From NCBI RefSeq assembly GCF_018688455.1, contig NZ_CP061319.1:868001-932000 (forward strand): a stretch of 64,000 nt of DNA. The letters are read 5' to 3'. The stretch is from Polynucleobacter sp. AM-7D1 (GTDB taxonomy: Bacteria; Pseudomonadota; Gammaproteobacteria; Burkholderiales; Burkholderiaceae). The first letter of the stretch is position 1, and every line of letters begins with the position of its first letter. The notes under the pieces are model-generated. The model saw nothing but the letters and a program-made list of their open reading frames with translations. It was not told the origin of the DNA and searched no databases. The position numbers and the translations under genes were made by a program. Shown here piece by piece: positions 8,623-16,824 of the stretch.

Positions 8623-9582
8623 TCAGACTTTCTTGGGGATTGGTAGGCCGTACTTAACTGAAATCACTTCAGCCAAAATGGATACAGCGATTTCTGGTGG
8701 AGTTAAGGCGCCAATAAATAGGCCAACAGGACCATGGAGGCGTTCAACTTGTTCCTGTGTCACATCAAACTCGAGCAAGCGGGCTTTACGTTTCTGAGTA
8801 TTGATTCTGCTACCCAGCGCACCAACATAAAAAGCGGGAGACTTTAATGCCTCCATTAAGGCCATGTCATCCAGCTTCGGATCATGAGTTAGAGCAACTA
8901 CAGCTGTATGAGAGTCAACCCCGATTTCTAGCAGGACGTCATCCGGCATGCCCTTGATAAATTGAATGTGCTCGCGATTAATTCCTTCTGCATACTCCTC
9001 ACGTGGATCAATCACAATGACTTCAAAGTCAGAGGCGAGCGCAAAATCAGCGGTATAAAGCGAGAGTTGGCCTGCGCCAATGATGACCATGCGCCAGCGT
9101 GGACCGTAAGTAGTTTTCATCAGTCGATCATCACAGATGAACGCCTCATTACGATCACCAGCCTCTAGCGTTGATTTTCCTGTTGAGAGATCAACCGTGC
9201 GCGAAGTGATTTGGTGATTAGAGATGGACGTCAGAATGGATTCCAGAATCGCTAATTCCGGTTTTGGTTCTACCAATAAGCGTAGCGTTCCACCACAGGG
9301 TAGGCCAAAGCGGGCGGCTTCTTGTTGGCTAACCCCGTAGATCACCATTTCAGGCAAATCCTTTGTGAGGATTTCAGTTTGGACACGGCGAATCAAGTCA
9401 TCTTCTACACACCCGCCAGAGACCGATCCAGTAACTTGTCCATCGCCACGAATAGCCAACCAAGAGCCTATGGGTCTTGGAGCAGAGCCCCATGTTTGAG
9501 CAACTGTAGCGATGGCGACAGGATGGTCGGATTTGAGCCAATCAACGGCAGCTTTTAATACGCTTAAATCGGTGCTGTTCAT
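8623..9582 (-). CDS. XdhC/CoxI family molybdenum-hydroxylase maturation factor
   Basis: 319 residues. The N-terminal XdhC/CoxI domain has WGSAPRPIGSWLAI, SGGCVE (C59) and GLPCGG (C96); the C-terminal Rossmann domain has VIIGAGQLSLY near residue 168. XdhC binds molybdenum cofactor, promotes its sulfuration and inserts it into xanthine dehydrogenase-type enzymes in the cytoplasm. It is divergent from a MocA-like nucleotidyltransferase, a usual partner in making the cytosine-dinucleotide form of the cofactor. No hydroxylase subunit is encoded in this window. Confidence 0.88.
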   Translation of the reverse strand: MNSTDLSVLKAAVDWLKSDHPVAIATVAQTWGSAPRPIGSWLAIRGDGQVTGSVSGGCVEDDLIRRVQTEILTKDLPEMVIYGVSQQEAARFGLPCGGTLRLLVEPKPELAILESILTSISNHQITSRTVDLSTGKSTLEAGDRNEAFICDDRLMKTTYGPRWRMVIIGAGQLSLYTADFALASDFEVIVIDPREEYAEGINREHIQFIKGMPDDVLLEIGVDSHTAVVALTHDPKLDDMALMEALKSPAFYVGALGSRINTQKRKARLLEFDVTQEQVERLHGPVGLFIGALTPPEIAVSILAEVISVKYGLPIPKKV

Positions 9583-9648
9583 CTCTTATCTTTAATATTT
9601 TTTTGTATTTATTATTTTTTCACTAGCAATCTAATTATTATCACCTTA

Positions 9649-10305
9649 ATGACAAGTTCTAGCCCATCCACTCAAACCTCGCCATTACGCTTAGCTGTGC
9701 TGTTATTGGCAGCAGGTGAGGGTAGTCGGCTAGGTACCTACCCTAAAGCCTTGCTTTGTAAAGATGGTCAGACTCTTTTGCAGCGCTTTTCGAGTGCAAT
9801 CCAAGAATTTAGTCCAATTGAGTATCTAGTGGTGACAGGCTTTCATGCGGAGGCGATCCATTCGGAGCTTACTAAGTTGAATGCCTTGCTAGCTTGCCCC
9901 ATTAAGGCTATTCAAAATCCTATCCCTGAAAGAGGTCAACCCTCATCTGTTCGCCTAGGACTTGAATCTCTCCATGGAAACTTTGACGTTTTGTTAATTG
10001 CACTATCCGATCAGCCAGAAGTGGGGGCAAAGGAAGTTCAAGAGTTATTGGATGAGTATGACAAGCGTGAGAGTGGTCAAGAAATCATTCTCCCAGTGGT
10101 AAAAGGGAGGCGTGGCAACCCCGTTCTATTTTCACGTAAAGCAGTAATGGATGTGTTAGCAAGTCCAGACATGGTTTGCCGAAAATATATGGATATCCAT
10201 CCTGACCTCGTCAGACTGATGGCCACAAGTAATGAAGCATTCATAACGGATGTCGACACGCCGGAAGACATCCATCGGCACAATTTGAGTCTATTGAGTT
10301 TTTAA
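9649..10305 (+). CDS. MocA-like nucleotidyltransferase (Moco cytidylyltransferase family)
   Basis: 218 residues. LLLAAGEGSRLGTYPKALL near residue 19 is the nucleotide-binding loop of MobA-like NTP transferases, with LIALSDQPEV and ITDVDTPEDIHR downstream for metal binding. MocA attaches CMP to molybdopterin for hydroxylases of the xanthine dehydrogenase family. The divergent XdhC gene supports that role. A TATTAT -10 ends 7 bases before the ATG, with no Shine-Dalgarno, so the transcript may be leaderless. The 3' end overlaps the convergent RidA gene by 4 bases. Confidence 0.8.
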   Translation: MTSSSPSTQTSPLRLAVLLLAAGEGSRLGTYPKALLCKDGQTLLQRFSSAIQEFSPIEYLVVTGFHAEAIHSELTKLNALLACPIKAIQNPIPERGQPSSVRLGLESLHGNFDVLLIALSDQPEVGAKEVQELLDEYDKRESGQEIILPVVKGRRGNPVLFSRKAVMDVLASPDMVCRKYMDIHPDLVRLMATSNEAFITDVDTPEDIHRHNLSLLSF

Positions 10306-10760
10306 ATCTCAGCAATCAACTCAATTTCAACGCAAGCGCCTAGAGGGATTTGCGCGACACCAAATGCGCTACGAGCATGTTTACCTGCATCACCAAACAC
10401 CTCAAAGAGTAATTCCGAGCAACCATTCACAACCAAGTGTTGCTCAGTAAATTGAGAGGTGGAATTCACAAGACCCATGACTTTCACAATGCGTTTCACT
10501 TTATCAAGAGAGCCTAAGTGATTTTGTAATGTTGAAATTAAATCAATCGCAATTGACTTAGCTGCTGCTTTACCAGTCTCCGTATCCATATCTAAACCCA
10601 GCTTACCAACCCAGGGCTTGCCATCTTTCTTGGCAATATGTCCGGATAGAAAAACGGTGTTACCAGTCGTTGCAGCCATGACATAGGCAGCAGCAGGGGG
10701 TCCGGGCGGCGGTAAATCAATACCTAGGGTTTTCAGGCGATCGCTAATGTGATTTGTCAT
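10302..10760 (-). CDS. RidA/YjgF family protein
   Basis: 152 residues. The family core is present: an Arg in KHARSAFGVAQIPLGACVEIELIAEI at the C-terminus, and TGNTVFLSGHIAKKDGKPWVGKLG near the N-terminus. Classical RidA hydrolyses reactive 2-aminoacrylate and related imines, protecting PLP enzymes. This member is longer than the 128-residue classical RidA and belongs to a YjgF-like subgroup whose substrate is uncertain. It lies about 70 bases downstream of the VWA gene on the same strand and may share its transcript. Confidence 0.85.
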   Translation of the reverse strand: MTNHISDRLKTLGIDLPPPGPPAAAYVMAATTGNTVFLSGHIAKKDGKPWVGKLGLDMDTETGKAAAKSIAIDLISTLQNHLGSLDKVKRIVKVMGLVNSTSQFTEQHLVVNGCSELLFEVFGDAGKHARSAFGVAQIPLGACVEIELIAEI

Positions 10761-10830
10761 AGGGTGTTAAAAAAATAAAAAATGAAAAAAGAAATTGATG
10801 AGCGGTTTGGTATGAGTAAATACTACTAGA

Positions 10831-12006
10831 TTACTTGGAAAGTTGACGCATGGCATTTTCAAGACCATTTAATGTAACGGGATACATGCGGTCCTTCATT
10901 AAGCCCTTCATGATGTCGATTGATTGTCGATACTGCCAAACTGATTCAGGCTCAGGATTAAGCCATGCAAAGTGGGGAAAGTGATCAATGAGGCGATTAA
11001 TCCACGATGCACCCGTTTCTCGGTTGTTATATTCCACTGCACCATTTGGACTCAGAATCTCATAAGGGGACATGGTGGCATCCCCGATAAAAATGAGCTT
11101 GTAGTCCGGACCATATTTATTAATGATGTCTTGTGTAGCGCTGACCTGATCGCGTCTGCGGCGATTGCTCTGCCAGAGATGCTCATAGACGCAATTATGG
11201 AAGTAGTAATACTCCAAGTGCTTAAATTCAGTTTTGACAGCGGTGAACAATTCAGAGATGCGTTGAATATGATCATCCATAGATCCGCCAACATCCATTA
11301 GCAACAATACTTTGACTTGGTTATGGCGTTCGGGCCGCATTTGAATATCGAGCATGCCTGCATTTGCAGCTGTGGAATGAATGGTTTTATCTAGATCTAA
11401 CTCAAGGCTAGAGCCTTCTCTAGCAAAACGACGTAAGCGGCGCAATGCCATTTTGATATTGCGCGTACCTAGACTGAGGTCGCTGTCGTAATCCTTAAAT
11501 TCTCGCGCTTCCCAGACTTTAATAGCAGTTCGATTGCCAGCACTTTCGCCGCCAATACGAATGCCTTCTGGGTGATAGCCACTGTGACCAAAAGGTGATG
11601 AACCTCCTGCACCAATCCATTTATTGCCGCCACCATGCCACTCTTTCTGTTCTTTCAGAAGCTCTTGAAGGCGCTTTTGTAGTTCTTCAGGGCCACCTAA
11701 TTTCTTAAGTGCTGCTTTTTCTTCTTCGCTCAATACGCGTTGTAGTTTTTTCTCAAGCCAGTCCAGCGGAATATCTGGAGCTAATGCAATGATTTGCTCT
11801 ACACCATTGAAGTAAGAGCCGAAGACTTGATCAAAGCGATCAAAGTGCTGCTCATCCTTTACCAATGTTATGCGCGCTAGTTGGTAAAACTCATCAATCG
11901 AAGGATTAATGACGCCGCCTCTTAAAGCCTCAAGAAGCGTTAAAAATTCTCGAACTGAAACAGGTACCTTAGCCTCTTTGAGCTTGAGAAAAAATTGAAT
12001 CAGCAT
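10831..12006 (-). CDS. CoxE-like VWA domain protein
   Basis: 391 residues. A lysine/glutamate-rich N-terminal half contains a glycine-rich stretch (HGGGNKWIGAGGSSPFG, 124-140); the C-terminal half is a von Willebrand A domain. The metal site reads D238-V-G-G-S242 instead of D-x-S-x-S. Located 33 bases after a MoxR ATPase on the same strand, it forms the MoxR/VWA pair seen in CoxD-CoxE, which matures the CO dehydrogenase active site; generally such pairs remodel metal-enzyme or membrane-complex clients. The client here is unknown, but XdhC and MocA nearby suggest a molybdenum hydroxylase. Confidence 0.85.
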   Translation of the reverse strand: MLIQFFLKLKEAKVPVSVREFLTLLEALRGGVINPSIDEFYQLARITLVKDEQHFDRFDQVFGSYFNGVEQIIALAPDIPLDWLEKKLQRVLSEEEKAALKKLGGPEELQKRLQELLKEQKEWHGGGNKWIGAGGSSPFGHSGYHPEGIRIGGESAGNRTAIKVWEAREFKDYDSDLSLGTRNIKMALRRLRRFAREGSSLELDLDKTIHSTAANAGMLDIQMRPERHNQVKVLLLMDVGGSMDDHIQRISELFTAVKTEFKHLEYYYFHNCVYEHLWQSNRRRRDQVSATQDIINKYGPDYKLIFIGDATMSPYEILSPNGAVEYNNRETGASWINRLIDHFPHFAWLNPEPESVWQYRQSIDIMKGLMKDRMYPVTLNGLENAMRQLSK

Positions 12007-12039
12007 GATTCAGCTATCGCTATATAAAGGTGGGTGAGG

Positions 12040-12897
12040 CTAGCGGTGATTCCGGTTCATCATCACGAGTCGCTCGAATAGATGAATATCTTGCTCATTT
12101 TTGAGGAGAGCACCATGTAGCGGTGGAATCGTAATTTTCTCTTCACTGCTATAGAGCGCATCTGCTGGAATGTCCTCTGCCAGCAGAAGTTTTAACCAGT
12201 CAATAAGCTCTGAGGTTGAGGGTTTCTTCTTTAAGCCTGGTAATGAGCGGATCTGGTAAAAAGATTTAAGGGCTGCCTCAAGCAATTCTTGTTTGATATT
12301 GGGGTGATGCACATCAACAATGCTTTGCATAGTTGCAGCATCTGGAAATGAGATGTAATGAAAAAAGCAGCGACGCAAAAATGCATCGGGTAATTCTTTT
12401 TCATTATTTGAAGTGATGATGACAAGAGGGCGGTGCTTGGCCTTAATGAGTTCACGGGTTTCATATACATAGAATTCCATGCGATCAATCTCCCTCAGGA
12501 GGTCATTGGGAAACTCAATATCTGCTTTATCTATTTCGTCAATCAGGAGAACGACAGGTTCATCCGCTTCAAACGCCTGCCAAAGAACCCCTTTCACAAT
12601 GTAGTTACGAATGTCGTTTACTTTCTCTTCGCCAAGCTGAGAGTCCCTTAGTCGGCTAACAGCATCGTATTCATATAAGCCCTGTTGAGCCTTTGTGGTG
12701 GATTTAATATGCCATTGCATGAGCGGCATATTTAGGGCTGCAGCGACTTCCTCGGCCAACATGGTTTTGCCTGTCCCTGGCTCACCCTTAATCAAGAGGG
12801 GTCGCTGAAGTTGAAAAGCGGCATTTACCGCCAATTTCAAGTCATCGGTAGCAACATAGCTTTTGGAGCCATTAAAACGGGATTTGGTCTTTGTCAT
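12040..12897 (-). CDS. MoxR-family AAA+ ATPase (CoxD-like)
   Basis: 285 residues from the chosen start at M(TKTKSRF); an in-frame ATG at 12933 would add 12 residues that look unlike the family. Walker A is GEPGTGKTMLAEE, Walker B is VVLLIDEIDKAD, followed by sensor and arginine-finger regions (ITSNNEKELPDAFLRRCFF). MoxR ATPases act as metal-enzyme chaperones with a VWA partner, here the next gene. Neither start has a Shine-Dalgarno. The gene is divergent from two cytochrome c genes and shares their upstream region, including an FNR-type box 131 bases upstream. Confidence 0.9.
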   Translation of the reverse strand: MTKTKSRFNGSKSYVATDDLKLAVNAAFQLQRPLLIKGEPGTGKTMLAEEVAAALNMPLMQWHIKSTTKAQQGLYEYDAVSRLRDSQLGEEKVNDIRNYIVKGVLWQAFEADEPVVLLIDEIDKADIEFPNDLLREIDRMEFYVYETRELIKAKHRPLVIITSNNEKELPDAFLRRCFFHYISFPDAATMQSIVDVHHPNIKQELLEAALKSFYQIRSLPGLKKKPSTSELIDWLKLLLAEDIPADALYSSEEKITIPPLHGALLKNEQDIHLFERLVMMNRNHR

Positions 12898-13012
12898 GGT
12901 TGTAGCAATCAATTTGTCTGAAACAGCATTCAAGTATAGGTAAAAGGGTGCTTATTTTCAGTGTTTTTACTGATTTCAGGGCTTGAATCGAGGCAATCCG
13001 CTCTGTCTCCGC

Positions 13013-13018
13013 TATACT
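13013..13018 (+). promoter_or_regulatory. -10 element of the cytochrome c pair
   Basis: TATACT lies 44 bases before the preferred start codon. It predicts transcription from about 13025, which would place the FNR-type box just downstream of the start site. No good -35 is visible at 16-18 bases. Confidence 0.35.
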
Positions 13019-13027
13019 CTTCCCAAA

Positions 13028-13041
13028 TTGATTTAAATCAA
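13028..13041. promoter_or_regulatory. Perfect FNR/ANR-type box
   Basis: TTGATTTAAATCAA is an exact 14-bp palindrome and a full match to the FNR consensus TTGAT-N4-ATCAA. It lies 21 bases before the preferred cytochrome start and 10 bases after the TATACT -10, a position expected to block transcription when FNR is active in low oxygen. It could also serve the divergent MoxR operon. Confidence 0.65.
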
Positions 13042-13061
13042 ACTTGTTAATGATGATTTCT

Positions 13062-13427
13062 ATGAAAAAACACCTCATTCTTTCCCAATTGACCCTCTGC
13101 GCTGCTTTTGCTTTTGCTGGATTTTCTGCCCAGGCTCAAGATGTCAAAGGTTCTGCCCAAGCTGGACAAGGCAAGGTTTGGCTTTGCATTGGTTGCCACT
13201 CTATCCCAGACTACCGTGCTGACTATCCATTGGTTTACAGAGTTCCAATGTTAGGTGGCCAAAATGCTGCTTACATTTCTAGCTCTTTAGCTGCCTACAA
13301 AAAAGGCGAAAGAAAGCATCCAACGATGCGTTCTATTGCTGCCAGCTTGTCTGATCAAGACATGGCTGACCTTGGCGAATACTATGCTGCGCAAACTGCC
13401 AGCTCACCAAATAACCCATTGAAGTGA
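13062..13427 (+). CDS. Single-haem c-type cytochrome (c4-like domain 1)
   Basis: 121 residues from ATG 13062; alternatives 9 and 12 bases upstream add only MIS or MMIS before MKKH. A Sec signal peptide runs to about AQA (residue 25). The haem motif is CIGCH at 42-46 and a Met in HPTMRSIAASLSDQDMADL is the likely sixth ligand. The protein should carry electrons in the periplasm. Its sequence matches one half of dihaem cytochrome c4, and the next gene encodes the other type of half. The spacer between stop and the next start is 17 bases. Confidence 0.85.
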   Translation: MKKHLILSQLTLCAAFAFAGFSAQAQDVKGSAQAGQGKVWLCIGCHSIPDYRADYPLVYRVPMLGGQNAAYISSSLAAYKKGERKHPTMRSIAASLSDQDMADLGEYYAAQTASSPNNPLK

Positions 13428-13444
13428 TATTTAGAGGCACGTTT

Positions 13445-13789
13445 ATGAAATTCGCACTAATTACCGCCATTTTGTTATCCAGTATTGGCATTGCTCACGC
13501 GGCTAGCGCTGATAAAGGCAAAGCCCTAGTTGAGAAGGCCAACTGCGCCTCTTGTCACGGTGCCGGCCTGAATGCACCAATCTTGCCTGCTTACCCAAAG
13601 TTAGCCGGTCAGTACCCTGATTACCTTTACTACGCTTTGCGTGCTTATCAAGTTGGCGGCAATAATGCTCAATTTGGTCGCAATAACGCTGTAATGTCTT
13701 CACAAGTACAGTCATTTTCAGATGCAGACCTTCAAGATATGGCTGCCTATATTTCCAAATTACCTGGAAATTTCGTAATTAAGAAGTAA
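13445..13789 (+). CDS. Single-haem c-type cytochrome (c4-like domain 2)
   Basis: 114 residues. ATG 13445 is chosen because GAGG precedes it by 8 bases and because MKFALITAILLSSIGIAHA is a clean signal peptide; a GTG at 13424 is less likely. The haem motif is CASCH at 34-38; Met in NAVMSSQVQSFSDADLQDMAAYI is the likely axial ligand. It is a periplasmic electron carrier in an operon with the preceding cytochrome. A strong terminator follows 27 bases after the stop, ending the two-gene unit. Confidence 0.87.
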   Translation: MKFALITAILLSSIGIAHAASADKGKALVEKANCASCHGAGLNAPILPAYPKLAGQYPDYLYYALRAYQVGGNNAQFGRNNAVMSSQVQSFSDADLQDMAAYISKLPGNFVIKK

Positions 13790-13815
13790 TCCAAAGGTTT
13801 GGGTTGCACAAACAA

Positions 13816-13850
13816 AAAGGCTTAGGTTAATCACCTAAGCCTTTGTTTTA
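13816..13850. terminator. Rho-independent terminator after the cytochrome pair
   Basis: AAAGGCTTAGGT (13816-13827) pairs perfectly with ACCTAAGCCTTT (13833-13844) across a 5-base TAATC loop, followed by GTTTTA. It lies between the convergent cytochrome and GntR genes and is symmetrical enough to serve both. Confidence 0.88.
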
Positions 13851-13871
13851 TCTGAGTTTTTTCTTGCAGAC

Positions 13872-14510
13872 TTATTTAGTTGCTTCAAGACCTCTAGCCA
13901 GATGCTTGCGCATGGCTTGCTCTGCAGCGAGAGGATCTCTTTTGAGGATTGCCTGCAGAATCTCTCGATGTTCTACAAGGGAGCTCAATAGTCTTCCACT
14001 TCTACTGAGAGAATCTCGTCTTTGCAATTTCAGCACTTTGCGTAAGTCATCTATGACGCCATTCATCCATTTATTACCAGCAATTTCTTGGATTAACTCA
14101 TGAAATTTGACGTTAATTTCAAAGAACTGCTCCAAATCTCGGTCTGCAGCCGCCTTTTCTAGGCGGTGATGAATGTTATCGAGTTGAGTTAGTTGGGCCT
14201 CTGAGGCCTTAATAGCAGTCTCTTTGGCTGCTTGACCCTCAAGGAGGGAGAGAACGGTAAAGATTTGCTCAAGATCGCGCCTATCTACCTCGGTGACATA
14301 GGCGCCTTTATTCATTTTGGTAGTCACTAGGCCTTCAGAGGCAAGTACTTTGATTGCCTCGCGCATTGGGGTTCTGCTGATTCCAAAGGCCATCGCCAGG
14401 CTTTGTTCATCTAGCCAGCTCCCTGGGGCTAATTCATGGGAAAAGATTTGCTCACGCAGTCGTTCAGCAACGTCTTCGTATAAGGGTCGATTAATTAGTT
14501 TTGTATTCAT
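13872..14510 (-). CDS. GntR/FadR-family transcriptional regulator
   Basis: 212 residues. The N-terminal winged helix has LYEDVAERLREQI and FGISRTPMREAIKVLASEGLV; the C-terminal all-helical FCD ligand domain follows (LLEGQAAKETA, residues ~90-205) with histidines likely to bind metal and an organic acid. It is divergent from the methylmalonyl-CoA mutase operon and probably regulates it and itself. TGTATACA, a typical FadR-family half-site pair, lies 6 bases upstream of the start. No Shine-Dalgarno is present; TATACA five bases before the ATG could be a -10 giving a leaderless mRNA. Confidence 0.88.
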   Translation of the reverse strand: MNTKLINRPLYEDVAERLREQIFSHELAPGSWLDEQSLAMAFGISRTPMREAIKVLASEGLVTTKMNKGAYVTEVDRRDLEQIFTVLSLLEGQAAKETAIKASEAQLTQLDNIHHRLEKAAADRDLEQFFEINVKFHELIQEIAGNKWMNGVIDDLRKVLKLQRRDSLSRSGRLLSSLVEHREILQAILKRDPLAAEQAMRKHLARGLEATK

Positions 14511-14515
14511 AATTA

Positions 14516-14523
14516 TGTATACA
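14516..14523. promoter_or_regulatory. TGTATACA palindrome, candidate GntR operator
   Basis: The 8-bp palindrome TGTATACA resembles operators of FCD-type GntR regulators such as MatR (TTGTATACAA). It overlaps the presumed promoter of the regulator gene, suggesting autorepression, and lies 84 bases upstream of the mutase start. Confidence 0.5.
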
Positions 14524-14531
14524 GTATCTAG

Positions 14532-14573
14532 ACAAATTTAGAAATGTCAAGCAAAATAACCCCACAAATTTAG
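14532..14573. repeat. Direct repeat ACAAATTTAG upstream of the mutase operon
   Basis: ACAAATTTAG occurs at 14532-14541 and again at 14564-14573, 32 bp apart (about three helical turns). Both lie between the divergent GntR and mutase genes, and are candidate regulator or promoter elements. Confidence 0.4.
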
Positions 14574-14606
14574 TAACAATGTAATAAAGCCAACCAGGAG
14601 TGCTTT

Positions 14607-16802
14607 ATGAGTGCGAGTGAAAAAAAGTCAGCAACGAACACATCTAATACTTGGCCAAATGTGCCGGACAGTAATTTAGATGCTTGGAAAAAATCAGCCC
14701 AAAAGTCAGCGCCGAATGGTGATGTCGATAAATTAGGTTGGCAAACTCCAGACGGGATACATCTCAAGGCCTTGTATACCGCTGAAGATACCGAAGGACT
14801 TCAGTACACACATTCCTTGCCTGGTTTCGAGCCATTTGTTCGTGGACCTCAGGCAACAATGTACTCAGTGCGCCCTTGGACAATTCGTCAATACGCCGGC
14901 TTTTCAACTGCAGAAGAATCTAATGCGTTTTATCGCAAAGCGCTGGATGCGGGTGGTCAAGGTGTTTCTGTAGCTTTCGACTTAGCAACCCATCGTGGCT
15001 ACGACTCTGATCATCCTCGGGTAACTGGTGATGTTGGTAAGGCTGGTGTAGCCATTGATTCAGTGGAGGATATGAAGATCTTGTTTGATGGCATTCCATT
15101 GGACAAGGTATCAGTGTCGATGACAATGAATGGCGCTGTATTGCCGGTATTGGCTGGTTACATTGTTGCTGGTGAAGAGCAAGGCGTTAAGCAAGAATTA
15201 TTATCAGGCACGATTCAGAATGACATTCTTAAAGAGTTCATGGTGCGCAACACTTATATCTACCCACCAGAGCCCTCAATGCGCATCATCGGTGACATTA
15301 TTGAATACACCGCGAAGCACATGCCGAAATTTAACTCAATCTCTATCTCGGGTTATCACATGCAAGAGGCGGGTGCAAACCAAGTTCTCGAACTCGCTTT
15401 CACATTGGCTGATGGTAAAGAGTATGTCAAAACTGCTCTGGCTAAGGGCTTGGATGTTGATGGCTTTGCGGGTCGACTTTCATTCTTCTTTGCTATTGGC
15501 ATGAACTTCTATTTAGAGGTCGCCAAGTTACGTGCTGCTCGTCTCTTGTGGTGGCGCATTATGAAGTCCTTTGAGCCAAAGAATCCAAAGTCCTTGATGT
15601 TGCGTACACATTGCCAAACATCGGGATGGTCTTTAACAGAACAGGACCCATATAACAACGTGGTTCGTACAACAGTTGAAGCTATGGCCGCAGTTTTTGG
15701 TGGTACACAATCTTTACATACGAATTCATTTGATGAAGCGATTGCTTTGCCATCTGAATTCTCAAGCCGTATTGCTCGCAATACCCAGTTAATTCTGCAA
15801 GAAGAGACCCATATCACTAGTGTGATCGATCCCTGGGCTGGTTCTTACATGATGGAGAATCTCACCCAAGAGATGGCTGATAAGGCCTGGGAAATCATTC
15901 AAGAAGTTGATGCCATGGGTGGTATGACTAAGGCAGTCGAGAGTGGTTGGGCTAAGCTGAAGATTGAAGCTGCAGCTGCTGAGAAACAAGCCAAAATCGA
16001 TTCCGGTTCCGATGTCATTGTTGGCGTGAATAAATATAAGCTCGGCAAAGAAGACTTGGTTGACGTCTTGATGATTGACAACGACAAAGTCCGTGAAAGT
16101 CAGGTTGCACGCTTAAAAGACATCAGAGCTAAGCGTGATTCCAAAAAAGTGGAGGCCGCATTAGAGGCATTAACCAAAGCTGCAGAAGAAAATACCGGTA
16201 ACTTATTAGAGTTGGCCGTGCAGGCAATTCGTTTGCGGGCAACGGTTGGTGAAGTTTCTGATGCGTTAGAAAAAGTTTACGGGCGCCATCGCGCCGATAC
16301 TCAAAAGGTGACCGGTGTGTATGCAGCTGCTTACGACTCAGCAGAAGGCTGGGAAAAATTGAAAGTTGAGATTGCGGATTTTGCAAAAGACTTTGGTCGT
16401 CGCCCACGTGTGATGATTGCCAAGCTTGGACAAGATGGTCATGATCGCGGTGCCAAAGTTGTTGCAACTGCATTTGCTGACTTAGGTTTTGACGTCGATA
16501 TTGGCCCCTTGTTCCAAACGCCAGAAGAGTGCGCTCGTCAGGCGATTGAGAATGACGTTCACGCTTTAGGCATCTCTACTCTTGCAGCAGGACATAAAAC
16601 TTTAGTGCCAGCAATTATTGCTGAGCTGAAGAAGCAGGGTGCTGACGACATTATTGTCTTCGTTGGCGGCGTCATTCCAAGACAGGATTACGACTTCTTA
16701 TATGAGGCTGGCGTAAAAGGTATTTATGGCCCAGGCACTCCAATTCCGGCTTCGGCAAAGGATGTGCTTGAGCAGATTCGTAAATCTGTAAAGCCTGATT
16801 AA
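14607..16802 (+). CDS. scpA: Methylmalonyl-CoA mutase (single-chain)
   Basis: 731 residues, the size of a single-chain homodimeric mutase. The N-terminal TIM barrel binds the CoA ester ([18 protein letters not shown]). The C-terminal cobalamin domain has the D-x-H-x2-G motif in [10 protein letters not shown] with H612 as lower cobalt ligand. It interconverts (R)-methylmalonyl-CoA and succinyl-CoA with adenosylcobalamin. AGGAG precedes the ATG by 7 bases. First gene of an operon with meaB, pccB, pccA and a VOC protein, which together take propionyl-CoA to the TCA cycle. The divergent GntR gene is the likely regulator. Confidence 0.95.
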   Translation: MSASEKKSATNTSNTWPNVPDSNLDAWKKSAQKSAPNGDVDKLGWQTPDGIHLKALYTAEDTEGLQYTHSLPGFEPFVRGPQATMYSVRPWTIRQYAGFSTAEESNAFYRKALDAGGQGVSVAFDLATHRGYDSDHPRVTGDVGKAGVAIDSVEDMKILFDGIPLDKVSVSMTMNGAVLPVLAGYIVAGEEQGVKQELLSGTIQNDILKEFMVRNTYIYPPEPSMRIIGDIIEYTAKHMPKFNSISISGYHMQEAGANQVLELAFTLADGKEYVKTALAKGLDVDGFAGRLSFFFAIGMNFYLEVAKLRAARLLWWRIMKSFEPKNPKSLMLRTHCQTSGWSLTEQDPYNNVVRTTVEAMAAVFGGTQSLHTNSFDEAIALPSEFSSRIARNTQLILQEETHITSVIDPWAGSYMMENLTQEMADKAWEIIQEVDAMGGMTKAVESGWAKLKIEAAAAEKQAKIDSGSDVIVGVNKYKLGKEDLVDVLMIDNDKVRESQVARLKDIRAKRDSKKVEAALEALTKAAEENTGNLLELAVQAIRLRATVGEVSDALEKVYGRHRADTQKVTGVYAAAYDSAEGWEKLKVEIADFAKDFGRRPRVMIAKLGQDGHDRGAKVVATAFADLGFDVDIGPLFQTPEECARQAIENDVHALGISTLAAGHKTLVPAIIAELKKQGADDIIVFVGGVIPRQDYDFLYEAGVKGIYGPGTPIPASAKDVLEQIRKSVKPD

Positions 16803-16824
16803 CTTACAGATCGTCGATATCAGC

